Positions 28,009-36,045 of a stretch of DNA of 54,818 bases are shown here, one piece after another; position 1 is the stretch's first letter, and each line of letters opens with the position of its first letter. This stretch comes from Vicinamibacterales bacterium. GTDB taxonomy: Bacteria > Acidobacteriota > Vicinamibacteria > Vicinamibacterales > UBA8438. Where the stretch lies: positions 1 through 54,818 of the forward strand of contig CATQHX010000034.1 in NCBI GenBank assembly GCA_958296065.1. The letters run 5' to 3'. The position numbers and the translations under genes are program-made. Under the pieces are notes generated by a model that had not been told where the DNA came from, did no database searches, and saw nothing but the letters and a program-made list of their open reading frames with translations.

Positions 28009-29502
28009 TCACGCCCGCAGGTCGTAGCACAACAGGCGCGGACCCGCCCCGGTCAGCAGGTCCCGCGCGTTCTGCGTCACGTAGAGCAGGCCGCGGGACA
28101 GCACCGGCAGCCCCCACGATTCGCGGGCCGCGAAGATCCAGCCACGCGATATCTCCGTGTAGCCCTCGGGGGTCAGATCCATCCAGAGCAGGTGGCCGAG
28201 TTCGCCGAGGCACAGGAACTGCCCGTCCGCCGCCAGCAGCGACCCGCGCGCCGTGCCCAGGATCTGCTCGTACTCGCGTCCGCCGCTCGTGAACCTCTCA
28301 CGCCACTGCGGAACGGCCCGCCATGCCACTTCCCCCGTGGCCGCATCGATGCAGGCCAGCGAGGAATCGCCCATGTTGCGTCCGTCGAATCCGTAGAGGA
28401 GACCGTCCCGGTGAATGGGCGTGTTGAAGTGCAGCGCGAACTCGCCGGTCGTCCACGCCACCTCATGCGTGAAGTCGGGCCGCACCTCGACGAGGGCGCC
28501 CCCGGCGCGGTAGCTCGCGGTGATGAAGACCTTGTCGTCGAACACGACCGGGCACGCCGCGTTTACCGACTCGTAGGTGCGGCTGCGCCACGGGAAGGCG
28601 AAGTCCACGTTCCCGTTCGCCGGGTCGATGGACATGAGCCCGCCGGACGGCGGCCGCGACTCCCCGCCCGCGAAGACGAACACGCGGCGTTCGCCGTGCA
28701 CGACGGCCGGCACCGGCGACGCGTAGCTCGCACCCCATTCGTCGCCCGCCCGCCAGGCTTCCCCACCCGTCTCGAGGTCCAGCGCGGCAACGGTCGGCCC
28801 GCCCGGGGCGCCCACGTTGACGATCAGCAGGCCGCCCTCGATGAGAGGCGTAGAGCTGGTGCCGAAAAAGTCCTGCCGCACGCTGTACGCGGTGCGCAGG
28901 TCGGACCGCCAGACGACCCGCCCCGTCTGCAGCTCCATGGCGTGGACCTGCCCCTCCGCACCGACCGTGTAGACCCGGCCGGTCGCGGCGTCGATGACGG
29001 GACTCGAGCGGGGGCCGTTGTTGTACCCGTAGCGATCGCGGTACGCCGACGGATAGCGGAGACGCCAGTGGGTGGCGCCGATCTCGGGATGCAGGCACTC
29101 GACGATCTCCTCGTCGTCGACCCGATGCAGATAGACGAGACGATCCCCGTAAATCGCGGGCGAAGCGTAGCCCGAACCCGTTGGCAACTCCCAGACCAGC
29201 GGCGGCGGCAGGGTCCGGCTCAGGCGCGTCTCGGTCGACACCGCGTTGTGGGTCGGCCCGAGAAACGACGTCCAGTCGTGGGTGCGCGCATCGGGAACGA
29301 GTGGGCGCGGGGCGCGATGCACGACCGCCTGTCCCCCCGCGGCCTCGACGCCTGATGCCGGCTGCGCGCGAAACGGAGCCCGGCCGGCCACGTCGCGCGG
29401 AGCCAGCAGCGCCGCGAGCGTGCCGAGCGCCGAGCGCCGGGACATCATCCGCAGCGGCGTTCCCGCACGAGACATCGCTCGACGCGTTGTTCGTTTCATC
29501 AT
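28009..29502 (-). CDS. PQQ-like beta-propeller repeat protein, Tat-type N-terminus
   Basis: 497 residues from the ATG at 29502, whose ATGATG overlaps the stop of the upstream membrane-protein gene. A twin-arginine stretch MSRRSALGTLAALLA lies near residue 20. Blades include WTSFLGPTHNAVSTETRL, RVYTVGAEGQVHAMELQTGRVVWRS, TPLIEGGLLIVNVG, and SSLACIDAATGEVAWRAV. It is clearly different from the other three propellers in the window (no WPQFRG, no NWSTPFVWE), so it is not a recent duplicate. Role unknown; probably periplasmic. Confidence 0.85.
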   Translation of the reverse strand: MMKRTTRRAMSRAGTPLRMMSRRSALGTLAALLAPRDVAGRAPFRAQPASGVEAAGGQAVVHRAPRPLVPDARTHDWTSFLGPTHNAVSTETRLSRTLPPPLVWELPTGSGYASPAIYGDRLVYLHRVDDEEIVECLHPEIGATHWRLRYPSAYRDRYGYNNGPRSSPVIDAATGRVYTVGAEGQVHAMELQTGRVVWRSDLRTAYSVRQDFFGTSSTPLIEGGLLIVNVGAPGGPTVAALDLETGGEAWRAGDEWGASYASPVPAVVHGERRVFVFAGGESRPPSGGLMSIDPANGNVDFAFPWRSRTYESVNAACPVVFDDKVFITASYRAGGALVEVRPDFTHEVAWTTGEFALHFNTPIHRDGLLYGFDGRNMGDSSLACIDAATGEVAWRAVPQWRERFTSGGREYEQILGTARGSLLAADGQFLCLGELGHLLWMDLTPEGYTEISRGWIFAARESWGLPVLSRGLLYVTQNARDLLTGAGPRLLCYDLRA

Positions 29503-31631
29503 GGACACCGTTGGCATCGCTCCCACAACTGCAGTTCATGAATCGACCAATAGAACGTCGGCGTACTGCCGGTCTGACGCAGCCGGATCACGCGAGACCG
29601 GTTGGGTGGCAAGGCGACATCGATCGGAGCATAGTAGGCGCTTCGGACGCCCCCCAAAAGAAGCCTGGGGAAACCGCGGACATGATAAAGCTCCTCGAAG
29701 GTCTCCCCGTCCCTGCTGACTTCGACGAGGAGGCCGCGGGGATAATCGCGGAAACTCCGCCTGGCCATCCACAAGCGAACGTGAGCAACATCCCGTGGAG
29801 TGTCGAACTCAACCGATACCCATTCGCCGCCTGACTGCGGGCGTCCCGTAAGCCACCGGCTATCTTCATCGCCGTCGAAGGCGTACCGAAGCCGCTGCGG
29901 CACATGCGACGTCCGAGCCCGAGACGAGTCGACAGAAATGAGGCTCGCTTGCGGAGGTTCGTCCGGAGGCTGTTCGTCCCATGGCGTGAGTGCGACCACG
30001 ACAAACCTTCCGAAGCTGCGCGTATCCAGGACCTGCTGCGACTGTCGGAGCACGGCGCGCAGCGTCTGGCGACCGATATTTCTTCGCCGCCACTCAGTAT
30101 CCACGATGACATACCGTACACCCAACACTCGGAGTCCGCGTAGGACGTCACCGTAGTCATCGAACCACCGCAGAGCCCCGGTGTGCTGGAGGAACCAGAA
30201 CAACGGCGGAAAGTAGCCACTCGCCCCGTTCACGATTGGACGCCCGTGGATCAGCGTGCCCAACATGTATGCGTCGTCCGTCTCTCGCTGACTGAAGACG
30301 CCGGAAGGAAGATTGATCGCCGCGCCCGGCGGTTGGGTCCGAAGCCAAGTGTAGGCAACCCGCTCCGACGGCGGCCTGCCAAACCGCGTGAGAGGAACGG
30401 GACGATAACCTTCAACAAGCACGAGGGCGCCAACGACCAATGCGAAGGTCATGGCAACGCAGAATCGCAGGCGGGCCACGCAATGCCGTACGCCGAGCGC
30501 GCAGAGCACCGTCAGGGCCAGCCACGTGATAATCGCGCCGCGTCGCACGGCCCGCAGGCCGTCCAGGCCGGGAACGACCTCACGCAACAGGTCGTATACG
30601 CGATCCAGCGGCAACTGAACGCCCAGAACGGTCGGATCCCCGTGCGCAATGGCTACACCCAAGAGCCCAACCGAGGCGTAGCTTAGCGCCAGACGCCGCG
30701 GCGGTTCGTCGCCGCGAGTCGCACCGTATCGCAGGAGGACGCCGCCCGCTCCACACGCCGCCATTGCGAGCACCACGAACCCTGGATTCAGAGAATCCCA
30801 GGAACCGAGCTGGTATATCTCCCCGCTAAAGAACGCGCCGTGACGGTCCCGGGCGGCCAGGTACCCCATCATCACCGGCGCCGCGACGACGAGCATCGCG
30901 ACCAGCGTCACCGTCAGATCCAGGAGGATCCTGAACCGCCGAGCCGGGAACCTGACGCGACTTGCGAACTCGACGCCGCCTACGACCGCAACGGCAAACG
31001 CGAGGAAGTAGAAGTAGTAGCCGTTGGACAACCCCTGCAGCAGGAAGGCGGCTGCGAAGACGACGAGCGCCGGTCGCTGCCCCGTATCGAAGTAGCGATG
31101 CAGCGCCCACAGCGCAACCGGCATCCAGCCGTACATCGCCACCTGCAGATGACCTCCCTCATCGCCGCGGAACGGAAGCATCATGAACGCCGTGGCGGCT
31201 ACTCCACCGGCGAGGCGGCTGCGGGTCAGATAGGTCGCCAGCAGGTACATGCCGCTGCCCGCCAGCACGTATGACGCCAGGAACGCCGCGTTATGGGCGG
31301 CGAACGGATTGTCCGTGATCCACTGGATCCACGCCGTGAAGAACGCAATGCCGAGCAAATGCTCGGAGAAAGCGAGCGTATATGTATACGGGTAGAAGAT
31401 CGGAGCGTGCCAGAACCCGCTCAATCCGTGCAGCAGACGGTCGGCATCCCAGGCCAGAATCCACGTATTGAGAACCTCCGGGTGCAGGTCTCCTCCGTAA
31501 TTTGGCAACACTTCACCCATTCGGCGGGCGAGCGGCCACGTGGCCGCGACGGTTGCAATACAGCAAACCCCGACCACCGCGACGGCTTCGGTGAGCCTTG
31601 CAACGCTACGGCGTGCGACCCACGAACCCAT
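29499..31631 (-). CDS. Polytopic membrane protein (YfhO/GT-C-like) with C-terminal discoidin (F5/8 type C) domain
   Basis: 710 residues. About the first 420 form ten or more TM helices; an early loop (LPNYGGDLHPEVLNTWILAWDADRL) carries an acidic Asp typical of GT-C type glycosyltransferases. A soluble part follows with LRVLGVRYVIVDTEW, as in YfhO-like proteins. The last 140 residues (about 570-705) read as a discoidin-like beta-sandwich: LRYAFDGDEDSRWLTGRPQSGGEWVSVEFDTPRDVAHVRLW...VEVSRDGETFEEL. It likely transfers sugars from a lipid carrier at the outer face of the membrane and binds glycan with the C-terminal domain (inference). Coupled by overlap to the PQQ-like gene downstream. Confidence 0.78.
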   Translation of the reverse strand: MGSWVARRSVARLTEAVAVVGVCCIATVAATWPLARRMGEVLPNYGGDLHPEVLNTWILAWDADRLLHGLSGFWHAPIFYPYTYTLAFSEHLLGIAFFTAWIQWITDNPFAAHNAAFLASYVLAGSGMYLLATYLTRSRLAGGVAATAFMMLPFRGDEGGHLQVAMYGWMPVALWALHRYFDTGQRPALVVFAAAFLLQGLSNGYYFYFLAFAVAVVGGVEFASRVRFPARRFRILLDLTVTLVAMLVVAAPVMMGYLAARDRHGAFFSGEIYQLGSWDSLNPGFVVLAMAACGAGGVLLRYGATRGDEPPRRLALSYASVGLLGVAIAHGDPTVLGVQLPLDRVYDLLREVVPGLDGLRAVRRGAIITWLALTVLCALGVRHCVARLRFCVAMTFALVVGALVLVEGYRPVPLTRFGRPPSERVAYTWLRTQPPGAAINLPSGVFSQRETDDAYMLGTLIHGRPIVNGASGYFPPLFWFLQHTGALRWFDDYGDVLRGLRVLGVRYVIVDTEWRRRNIGRQTLRAVLRQSQQVLDTRSFGRFVVVALTPWDEQPPDEPPQASLISVDSSRARTSHVPQRLRYAFDGDEDSRWLTGRPQSGGEWVSVEFDTPRDVAHVRLWMARRSFRDYPRGLLVEVSRDGETFEELYHVRGFPRLLLGGVRSAYYAPIDVALPPNRSRVIRLRQTGSTPTFYWSIHELQLWERCQRCP

Positions 31632-31644
31632 AATCGCGAGATTC

Positions 31645-32103
31645 TCAGTGCGGCCGGTACGACAGCACCAGGAACGCTCCGGCAGCGGCCATCAGGATTC
31701 CGAGGAAGAACAGCGGCGACGGGCTCTCCTGCGGCGGATTGTAGAGCATGGCGACGAAGACGCTCACGACCGGAGCGCCGGCGAAGACCAGCGGCGGAAC
31801 CACGTTCGGGCGGCCGCCGTTGACCAGCGCGAGCACGATGCCGAGCGCGCCCATCGCGCCGAGCACACCCGCACCGAACGTGAACAGCATGCCGTTGGTG
31901 TTTTCGGCGAACAGGTTCCACGACCCGGCGCGGGACACCATGACTCCCGGCACGGCGATCGCCACGACCAGGTAGGCCAGTCCCACCATCAGGAACGCAT
32001 GCACGCCGCTGCCGCCGAGCGCGAGCTGGCCGCGGTGCAGCGTCGGAATGTAGGTTCCCCAGCTCAGCACCGTCAGCACGACGAAAGGCAACCAGGAACG
32101 CAT
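31645..32103 (-). CDS. Small multi-helix membrane protein, half-size DMT/EamA-like
   Basis: 152 residues with four or five hydrophobic helices: LPFVVLTVLSWGTYIPTL, AFLMVGLAYLVVAIAVPGV, GMLFTFGAGVLGAMGALGIVLAL, PPLVFAGAPVVSVFVAMLY and PLFFLGILMAAAGAFLVLSY. The WGTY start and the last helix resemble one half of an EamA/DMT transporter, but I cannot assign a substrate. It lies 13 nt upstream of the discoidin membrane protein on the same strand. A minus-strand terminator for the gene before it lies at 32137-32171. Confidence 0.7.
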   Translation of the reverse strand: MRSWLPFVVLTVLSWGTYIPTLHRGQLALGGSGVHAFLMVGLAYLVVAIAVPGVMVSRAGSWNLFAENTNGMLFTFGAGVLGAMGALGIVLALVNGGRPNVVPPLVFAGAPVVSVFVAMLYNPPQESPSPLFFLGILMAAAGAFLVLSYRPH

Positions 32104-32136
32104 GAATCGTCTTCCTTCCGAGAGAAACGAGGACAG

Positions 32137-32171
32137 AAGAAAAGGCCCGTCCCAGTGCGCTGAGACGGGCC
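32137..32171 (-). terminator. Intrinsic terminator after YACHEGN copy 6
   Basis: On the minus strand an 8-bp stem GGCCCGTC/GACGGGCC with a 12-nt loop is followed by TTTTCTT. It ends transcription of the gene at 32253-33254 just before the start of the membrane-protein gene (32103). Confidence 0.75.
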
Positions 32172-32186
32172 CGTGAATTCGCGTAT

Positions 32187-32236
32187 CGAGACCGGCGGGC
32201 TGCGTCGGTCGCGAGAGGCCGGCGGGCTGCGCCGGT
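32187..32236. repeat. Tandem repeat, two units of 25 bp
   Basis: Two adjacent units share CGAG followed by CCGGCGGGCTGCG and CGGTC, with few differences. They lie between the stop of copy 6 and its terminator, so they would be in the 3' untranslated RNA. Confidence 0.6.
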
Positions 32237-32252
32237 CAGTCGGCGTCCTGCG

Positions 32253-33254
32253 TCACCGGACCGACGTCACGGCCTGCGTGTCCTTGCGCCGCGCGCCGGC
32301 CATGATGCCGGCCATCCCGATGTTGCCCTCGTGGCAGGCGTACTCGAAGAGCGTGCCATCGGTCCGCCGCAGAGGCATCGTCGCCGTCCACGGCCGCGTG
32401 AAGTTGTTCGGGTCCTCGACCGTGAACTCGTACATCACGGTGTCCGGGTCCACGCGCCGGAACCGCTCGACCAGGTACGTGTCCGCCGACGAGCCGCCCA
32501 GGCTGGTCTCTCGCAGGAAGTTCTTCGTCTCGACGACGAGGGTCTCCCCTTCCCAACGTCCGCGCGAGTCGCCCGACCACTGCCGGAGCTCGCCGTGCGG
32601 CCGGCCGTCGATCGGAATGATGCGCGCGTTGTGCACCATCTCGTTGAGGATCACGACGTACCCGGGCACCTGGAAGATCTGCACGTTGTTGTTGTAGGCG
32701 CTCGAAACCATCGGGGGCCCGGCGTTGAAGCCCATGATGCAGCGATCCGCGAGGCTGCGGTCGGTGTAGTGGTCCGCGAACCCGTTGCGCAGGTTGAGCC
32801 GGCGAATCTGCGCCGCCTCCTGGAAATCCGGCGTGAACGGGATGCGCCCGTTCGGCGGATCGACGACCAGCGAGGTCCGCTTGTCCGAGGTGAGCTCGAT
32901 GCCCCGTTCGTACCAGAACTCGTTGTACGAGAGCACGCCGCCCTCGGCCCGCGACTGGTAGCCGGCGTTGGGGGCGCCGGTCTCCGGGTCGAACAGGTCT
33001 CGATTCAACCGGATCCGCTCGGACGCCTCGAACTGCGCCGCCGACTCGGCGTCGAGCCGGTCCTGGCCCTCGAGCGCCGCGGGACGCTGCAGCGGGGTCA
33101 GAGTCCTGAAGGTGAAGATGCCGGAGATGTCCGGCTGGCCGTCCGGCGTCCGCATCGCCGTCTCCGACTGGACCGACTGCGCACCCGCGGGAATCGGGGC
33201 TGCTACCGCCGCGGCGAGCGCAAGCGCCATGAGCACCACGAATCGCTGCTTCAT
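32253..33254 (-). CDS. Secreted YACHEGN-family protein of unknown function, copy 6
   Basis: 333 residues from the ATG at 33254 (GGAGG seven nt upstream). The signal peptide ends near AGAQ. Landmarks: PDISGIFTFRTLTPLQRP, SYNEFWYERGIELTSDKRTSLVVDPPNGRIP, DRCIMGFNAGPP, YNNNVQIFQVPGYVVILNEMVHNARIIPIDG, QWSGDSRGRWEGETLVVETKNF, ERFRRVDPDTVMYEFTVEDP, FEYACHEGNIGMAGIMAGAR. It is a close sister of copy 7 (34488); the two are split by an MqsRA-like TA pair on the other strand. PDISG replaces PDLQG. Confidence 0.89.
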   Translation of the reverse strand: MKQRFVVLMALALAAAVAAPIPAGAQSVQSETAMRTPDGQPDISGIFTFRTLTPLQRPAALEGQDRLDAESAAQFEASERIRLNRDLFDPETGAPNAGYQSRAEGGVLSYNEFWYERGIELTSDKRTSLVVDPPNGRIPFTPDFQEAAQIRRLNLRNGFADHYTDRSLADRCIMGFNAGPPMVSSAYNNNVQIFQVPGYVVILNEMVHNARIIPIDGRPHGELRQWSGDSRGRWEGETLVVETKNFLRETSLGGSSADTYLVERFRRVDPDTVMYEFTVEDPNNFTRPWTATMPLRRTDGTLFEYACHEGNIGMAGIMAGARRKDTQAVTSVR

Positions 33255-33511
33255 CTGGAAACCTCCATCCGCTCCAATGGAAACATCGATCCTAACCCGG
33301 AATCGCCGGCGGTTCAACGGCCGCCACCGCAGGGTGGCGCACGTCAGATCGGTTCCAGGAGTGCCTGGGATCTGACGTGTACGTCGATGCGCCAGTTGAC
33401 AATTTCTCATGCCTTGACAACAATTGAGAAAAGGGGGAATTGATGACCTGATCCAACTGAACAGTTAGCCCTGAATCTCGGAGTCGAAGAAGTACTCAGA
33501 AGGAGGTTGAC

Positions 33512-33535
33512 ATGACACACCCACGAAAGGCGTGA
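33512..33535 (+). CDS. Possible 7-codon leader peptide before the toxin gene
   Basis: ATG ACA CAC CCA CGA AAG GCG TGA, encoding MTHPRKA, preceded by the strong Shine-Dalgarno AAGGAGG (33500-33506). Its stop is 4 nt before the toxin ATG at 33540, so ribosomes ending here could re-initiate on the toxin. The toxin itself has only a weak AAAGG inside this mini-ORF. It may be a real coupling device or simply a displaced ribosome site. Confidence 0.35.
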   Translation: MTHPRKA

Positions 33536-33539
33536 ATGA

Positions 33540-33818
33540 ATGCCGCCCAACGAACCTTTTGGCGAACAGATCGCCAAACAACTGATCAGAGAGTGTATAA
33601 CCGACGGACTCGTGAGTTGGACCAACCACGCACTCCAACGGTGTTCGGAGCGAGGACTCACAACGGTCGACTGTGTCAACGCGTTGAAATCCGGCGCGGT
33701 CGATCCCGCGGAGTGGGAGAACGGAACGTGGCGCTATCGTGTGCGCGCCGGGCCGATCACCGTGGTGATCGCCTTTCGTGACGCGCGGGCGCTCACCGTG
33801 ATTACGGCATGGACATGA
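33540..33818 (+). CDS. MqsR/DUF4258-like toxin
   Basis: 92 residues: FGEQIAKQLIRECI, then WTNHALQRCSERGLTTVDCVNALKSGAVDP, ENGTWRYRVRAGPITVVIAF and a final strand LTVITAW. The (S/T)xHAxxRxxERGI core and the WRYRV strand match DUF4258/MqsR-like mRNA interferases, although both active-site residues and targets are inferred. It overlaps the antitoxin gene by 10 nt. The toxin-first order is the same as in mqsRA. Confidence 0.78.
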   Translation: MPPNEPFGEQIAKQLIRECITDGLVSWTNHALQRCSERGLTTVDCVNALKSGAVDPAEWENGTWRYRVRAGPITVVIAFRDARALTVITAWT

Positions 33819-34312
33819 AGTGCTTCGGCTGCGGCCACGAGATGACGACCGGCCGGGAGAACGTCAAGTACGACGCATGTGGGCTGCCGGGGGTGACCCT
33901 CGTCGACGTCGAGGTCAGCCGGTGCGGCCAGTGTGGTCAGTACGAGGTCGCGATTCCCCGGATAGAGGAACTCCACCACGTGATGGCCATTGCCGTCGTC
34001 CGCAAGTCGGCGCGCCTGACGCCGGCGGAAGTCCGGTTCCTCCGGACCACCCTCGGGTGGTCCGGCAGGGAACTGGCCGACCACATGGGCGCCGCCCCCG
34101 AGACCGTTTCCCGCTGGGAGCATGGAAGGACGCCGGTGGGACCGCAGGCCGACCGCCTCCTGCGCCTCATGGTCCTGCACAGGACGTCGCCGGAGTCCGT
34201 CGACCTCTCAGACTTGAAGCGCGTCGCGGCACAAGCACCCGCCGACCTGCGCACGCGACTGATCGGCGGCACAGCCGGCTGGACTGCCGAAGCCACGCCA
34301 TCGCCGTCTTGA
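33809..34312 (+). CDS. MqsA-like antitoxin (YgiT-type zinc finger plus HTH)
   Basis: 167 residues. The N-terminal zinc ribbon has CFGCGH (residues 5-8) and CGQCGQ (about 38-41). A linker follows, then an XRE-type helix-turn-helix, LTPAEVRFLRTTLGWSGRELADHMGAAPETVSRWEHGRTPVGPQADRLLRLM. This is the MqsA/YgiT layout; it would bind the toxin by its N-terminus and repress the operon with its HTH. The C-terminal tail (about 30 residues) has low complexity. Confidence 0.87.
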   Translation: MDMKCFGCGHEMTTGRENVKYDACGLPGVTLVDVEVSRCGQCGQYEVAIPRIEELHHVMAIAVVRKSARLTPAEVRFLRTTLGWSGRELADHMGAAPETVSRWEHGRTPVGPQADRLLRLMVLHRTSPESVDLSDLKRVAAQAPADLRTRLIGGTAGWTAEATPSPS

Positions 34313-34412
34313 CGTTTCAAAGGGCCGGCAACGCAGGTTCAAGTGCGGCGCTACTGTCGGCAGCGAAGATGCCCGCCGGGCGCGGGCAGGCTCCCGTCGG
34401 ACCGCGTACACG

Positions 34413-34452
34413 GATGCGGCCCGTAGCAGGAAGCCCCGCAACGGGCCGCATC
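34413..34452. repeat. Perfect 12-bp inverted repeat between convergent genes
   Basis: GATGCGGCCCGT (34413-34424) pairs with ACGGGCCGCATC (34441-34452), loop 16 nt. No T-tract lies on either side. It separates the end of the MqsA-like gene from the end of YACHEGN copy 7, so it may act as a bidirectional RNA-end hairpin. The rest of 34313-34487 shows nothing else. Confidence 0.6.
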
Positions 34453-34487
34453 TGTCGTGCGAATTTGCGGCTGACTCGCGTCCCGGC

Positions 34488-35483
34488 TCAGCGGGCCGCG
34501 TCGACGCGCTGCGTGTCCTTGCGGCGCGCCCCGGCCATGATGCCCTCCATGCCGATGTTGCCCTCGTGGCAGGCGTACTCGAAGAGCGGGCCGTCGGTCC
34601 GCCGCAGAGGCATCATCGCCGTCCAGGGCGCCGTGAGATTGTTCGGATCCTCGACCGTGAACTCGTAGATCACCGTGTCGGGATCGGCGCGGCGGAAGCG
34701 TTCGATGACGTGCGTGTCCCTCGACGATCCGCGCAGGCTGGTCTCGGTGATGAAGTTGTGCGTCTCGACGACAAGCGTCTCACCCTCCCAGCGCCCGCGC
34801 GATTCGCCCGACCACTGCCGCAGCCCATGGCGCGGCGTGTCGTCGATCGGAATGATCCGCGGGTTGTGCACCATCTCGTTGTAGATCACCACGTAGCCCG
34901 GGATCTGCATGATCTGCACGTTGTTGTTGTACGACCCCGCAGTCATCGGCGGCCCGGCGTTGAAGCCGAGGATGCAGCGGTCGGACAGGCTGCGGTCCGT
35001 GTAGTGGTCCGCGAACCCGTTGCGCAGGTTGAGGCGGCGAACGCGCCGCGCCTCACGGTGCTCCGGCGTGTACGGAATGCGGCCGTCGGGCGGGTCCACG
35101 ATCAGAGCGGTCCGCTTGTCGGCGGTCAGCTCGATGCCCCGCTCGTACCAGAACTCGTTGTAGGACAGCACGCCTCCCTCGGCCCGCGGCTGGTAGCCGG
35201 CGCTCGGGGCGCCCGTGATCGGGTCGAAGAGGTCGCGGTTCAGCCGAATGCGCTCCGCAGCCTCGAACTGCGCCGCCTCCTCGAGGCTCAGCCGCTCGCG
35301 TCCTTCCAGGGCCGCCGGCCGCTCCAGCGGAGTCAGCGTGCGGAAGGTGAAGATCCCGGAGATGTGCGGCTGCCCGTCCACCGTCCGCATCATCTCGCCG
35401 CCCGACTGCGCCGCGAGCGGCAACGGAGCCAGCAGCGCAACCGCCGCCAGCACGAACAACGCCGTCACTGCACGATGATTCAT
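34488..35483 (-). CDS. Secreted YACHEGN-family protein of unknown function, copy 7
   Basis: 331 residues with a signal peptide ending near LAAQ and a GGGAGG upstream of the ATG at 35483. It is very similar to copy 6: ISGIFTFRTLTPLERP, SYNEFWYERGIELTADKRTALIVDPPDGRIP, LNLRNGFADHYTDRSLSDRCILGFNAGPP, YNNNVQIMQIPGYVVIYNEMVHNPRIIPID, RWEGETLVVETHNF, FEYACHEGNIGMEGIMAGARRKDTQ. HDAR is HNPR here. Copies 6 and 7 form a separate subgroup, marked by the insertion LFDP.TGAP.AGYQ.RAEGGVL. Confidence 0.89.
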   Translation of the reverse strand: MNHRAVTALFVLAAVALLAPLPLAAQSGGEMMRTVDGQPHISGIFTFRTLTPLERPAALEGRERLSLEEAAQFEAAERIRLNRDLFDPITGAPSAGYQPRAEGGVLSYNEFWYERGIELTADKRTALIVDPPDGRIPYTPEHREARRVRRLNLRNGFADHYTDRSLSDRCILGFNAGPPMTAGSYNNNVQIMQIPGYVVIYNEMVHNPRIIPIDDTPRHGLRQWSGESRGRWEGETLVVETHNFITETSLRGSSRDTHVIERFRRADPDTVIYEFTVEDPNNLTAPWTAMMPLRRTDGPLFEYACHEGNIGMEGIMAGARRKDTQRVDAAR

Positions 35484-35618
35484 CGACTCGCCTCCCTCAA
35501 GCTCTGTATTCCGGTCGGACGCCGGCAGACTCGATTTCGCCCCTTGAACCGCTTATTCTAGCCGCTGGGCGCCGACCCGTTCAACGGAAGCCAGCCGAAG
35601 ATCCACTGCAGATCAAGT

Positions 35619-35646
35619 CAAGGCCATCACATCAAGGCCATCACAG
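35619..35646. repeat. Perfect tandem duplication of a 14-mer
   Basis: TCAAGGCCATCACA occurs twice in direct succession. It covers the last codons and the stop of the small membrane-protein gene ending at 35627, so the duplication may have created the present C-terminus (MALM). Confidence 0.75.
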
Positions 35647-35968
35647 CCAGAAACGGCAACATGCCCGCAAGAGGGAACCCCGCCGCGCATTCACGCATCG
35701 CCTGCAGGCTCTCTTGCGGCTCGGTCAGCTTCTCTTCCAGTTCCACCACATGGCCCAGAAGCTCGAATCCGCGCACATACACCACGAGGATCCAGACGGT
35801 CGCGGCCAACGCGTAGCTGACCCCGGCGTCAACACTTACGGCGCCTGTAGCGGCAAGCACGATTGTCATGAACAGGAAAGCGCCGTTACAGAACGTCTCC
35901 GGTCTATCGAGGTCGAAGCTGTGCCGCGCCCCCCGCCGCAAGACACTCAGGCGAGTGCGTGGAGCCAT
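35627..35968 (-). CDS. Small hypothetical membrane protein, two TM helices
   Basis: 113 residues from the ATG at 35968 (GGGGAGG upstream). A basic N-terminus (MAPRTRLSVLRRGARHSFDLDRP) is followed by a helical hairpin FLFMTIVLAATGAV...LAATVWILVVYVRGFELLG, an amphipathic stretch VVELEEKLTEPQESLQAMREC, and a last hydrophobic segment LAGMLPFLAVMALM. No family recognised. It lies 77 nt downstream of the PQQ-like gene on the same strand and may be co-transcribed. The C-terminus overlaps a 14-bp tandem duplication. Confidence 0.6.
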   Translation of the reverse strand: MAPRTRLSVLRRGARHSFDLDRPETFCNGAFLFMTIVLAATGAVSVDAGVSYALAATVWILVVYVRGFELLGHVVELEEKLTEPQESLQAMRECAAGFPLAGMLPFLAVMALM

Positions 35969-36045
35969 GTCACCCTCCCCATTCCAGCGAATGGACGTAC
36001 CGTTCCTGTCCGCATCCTCCTCGGTATGCGCCTCCCGCGCCGGCG

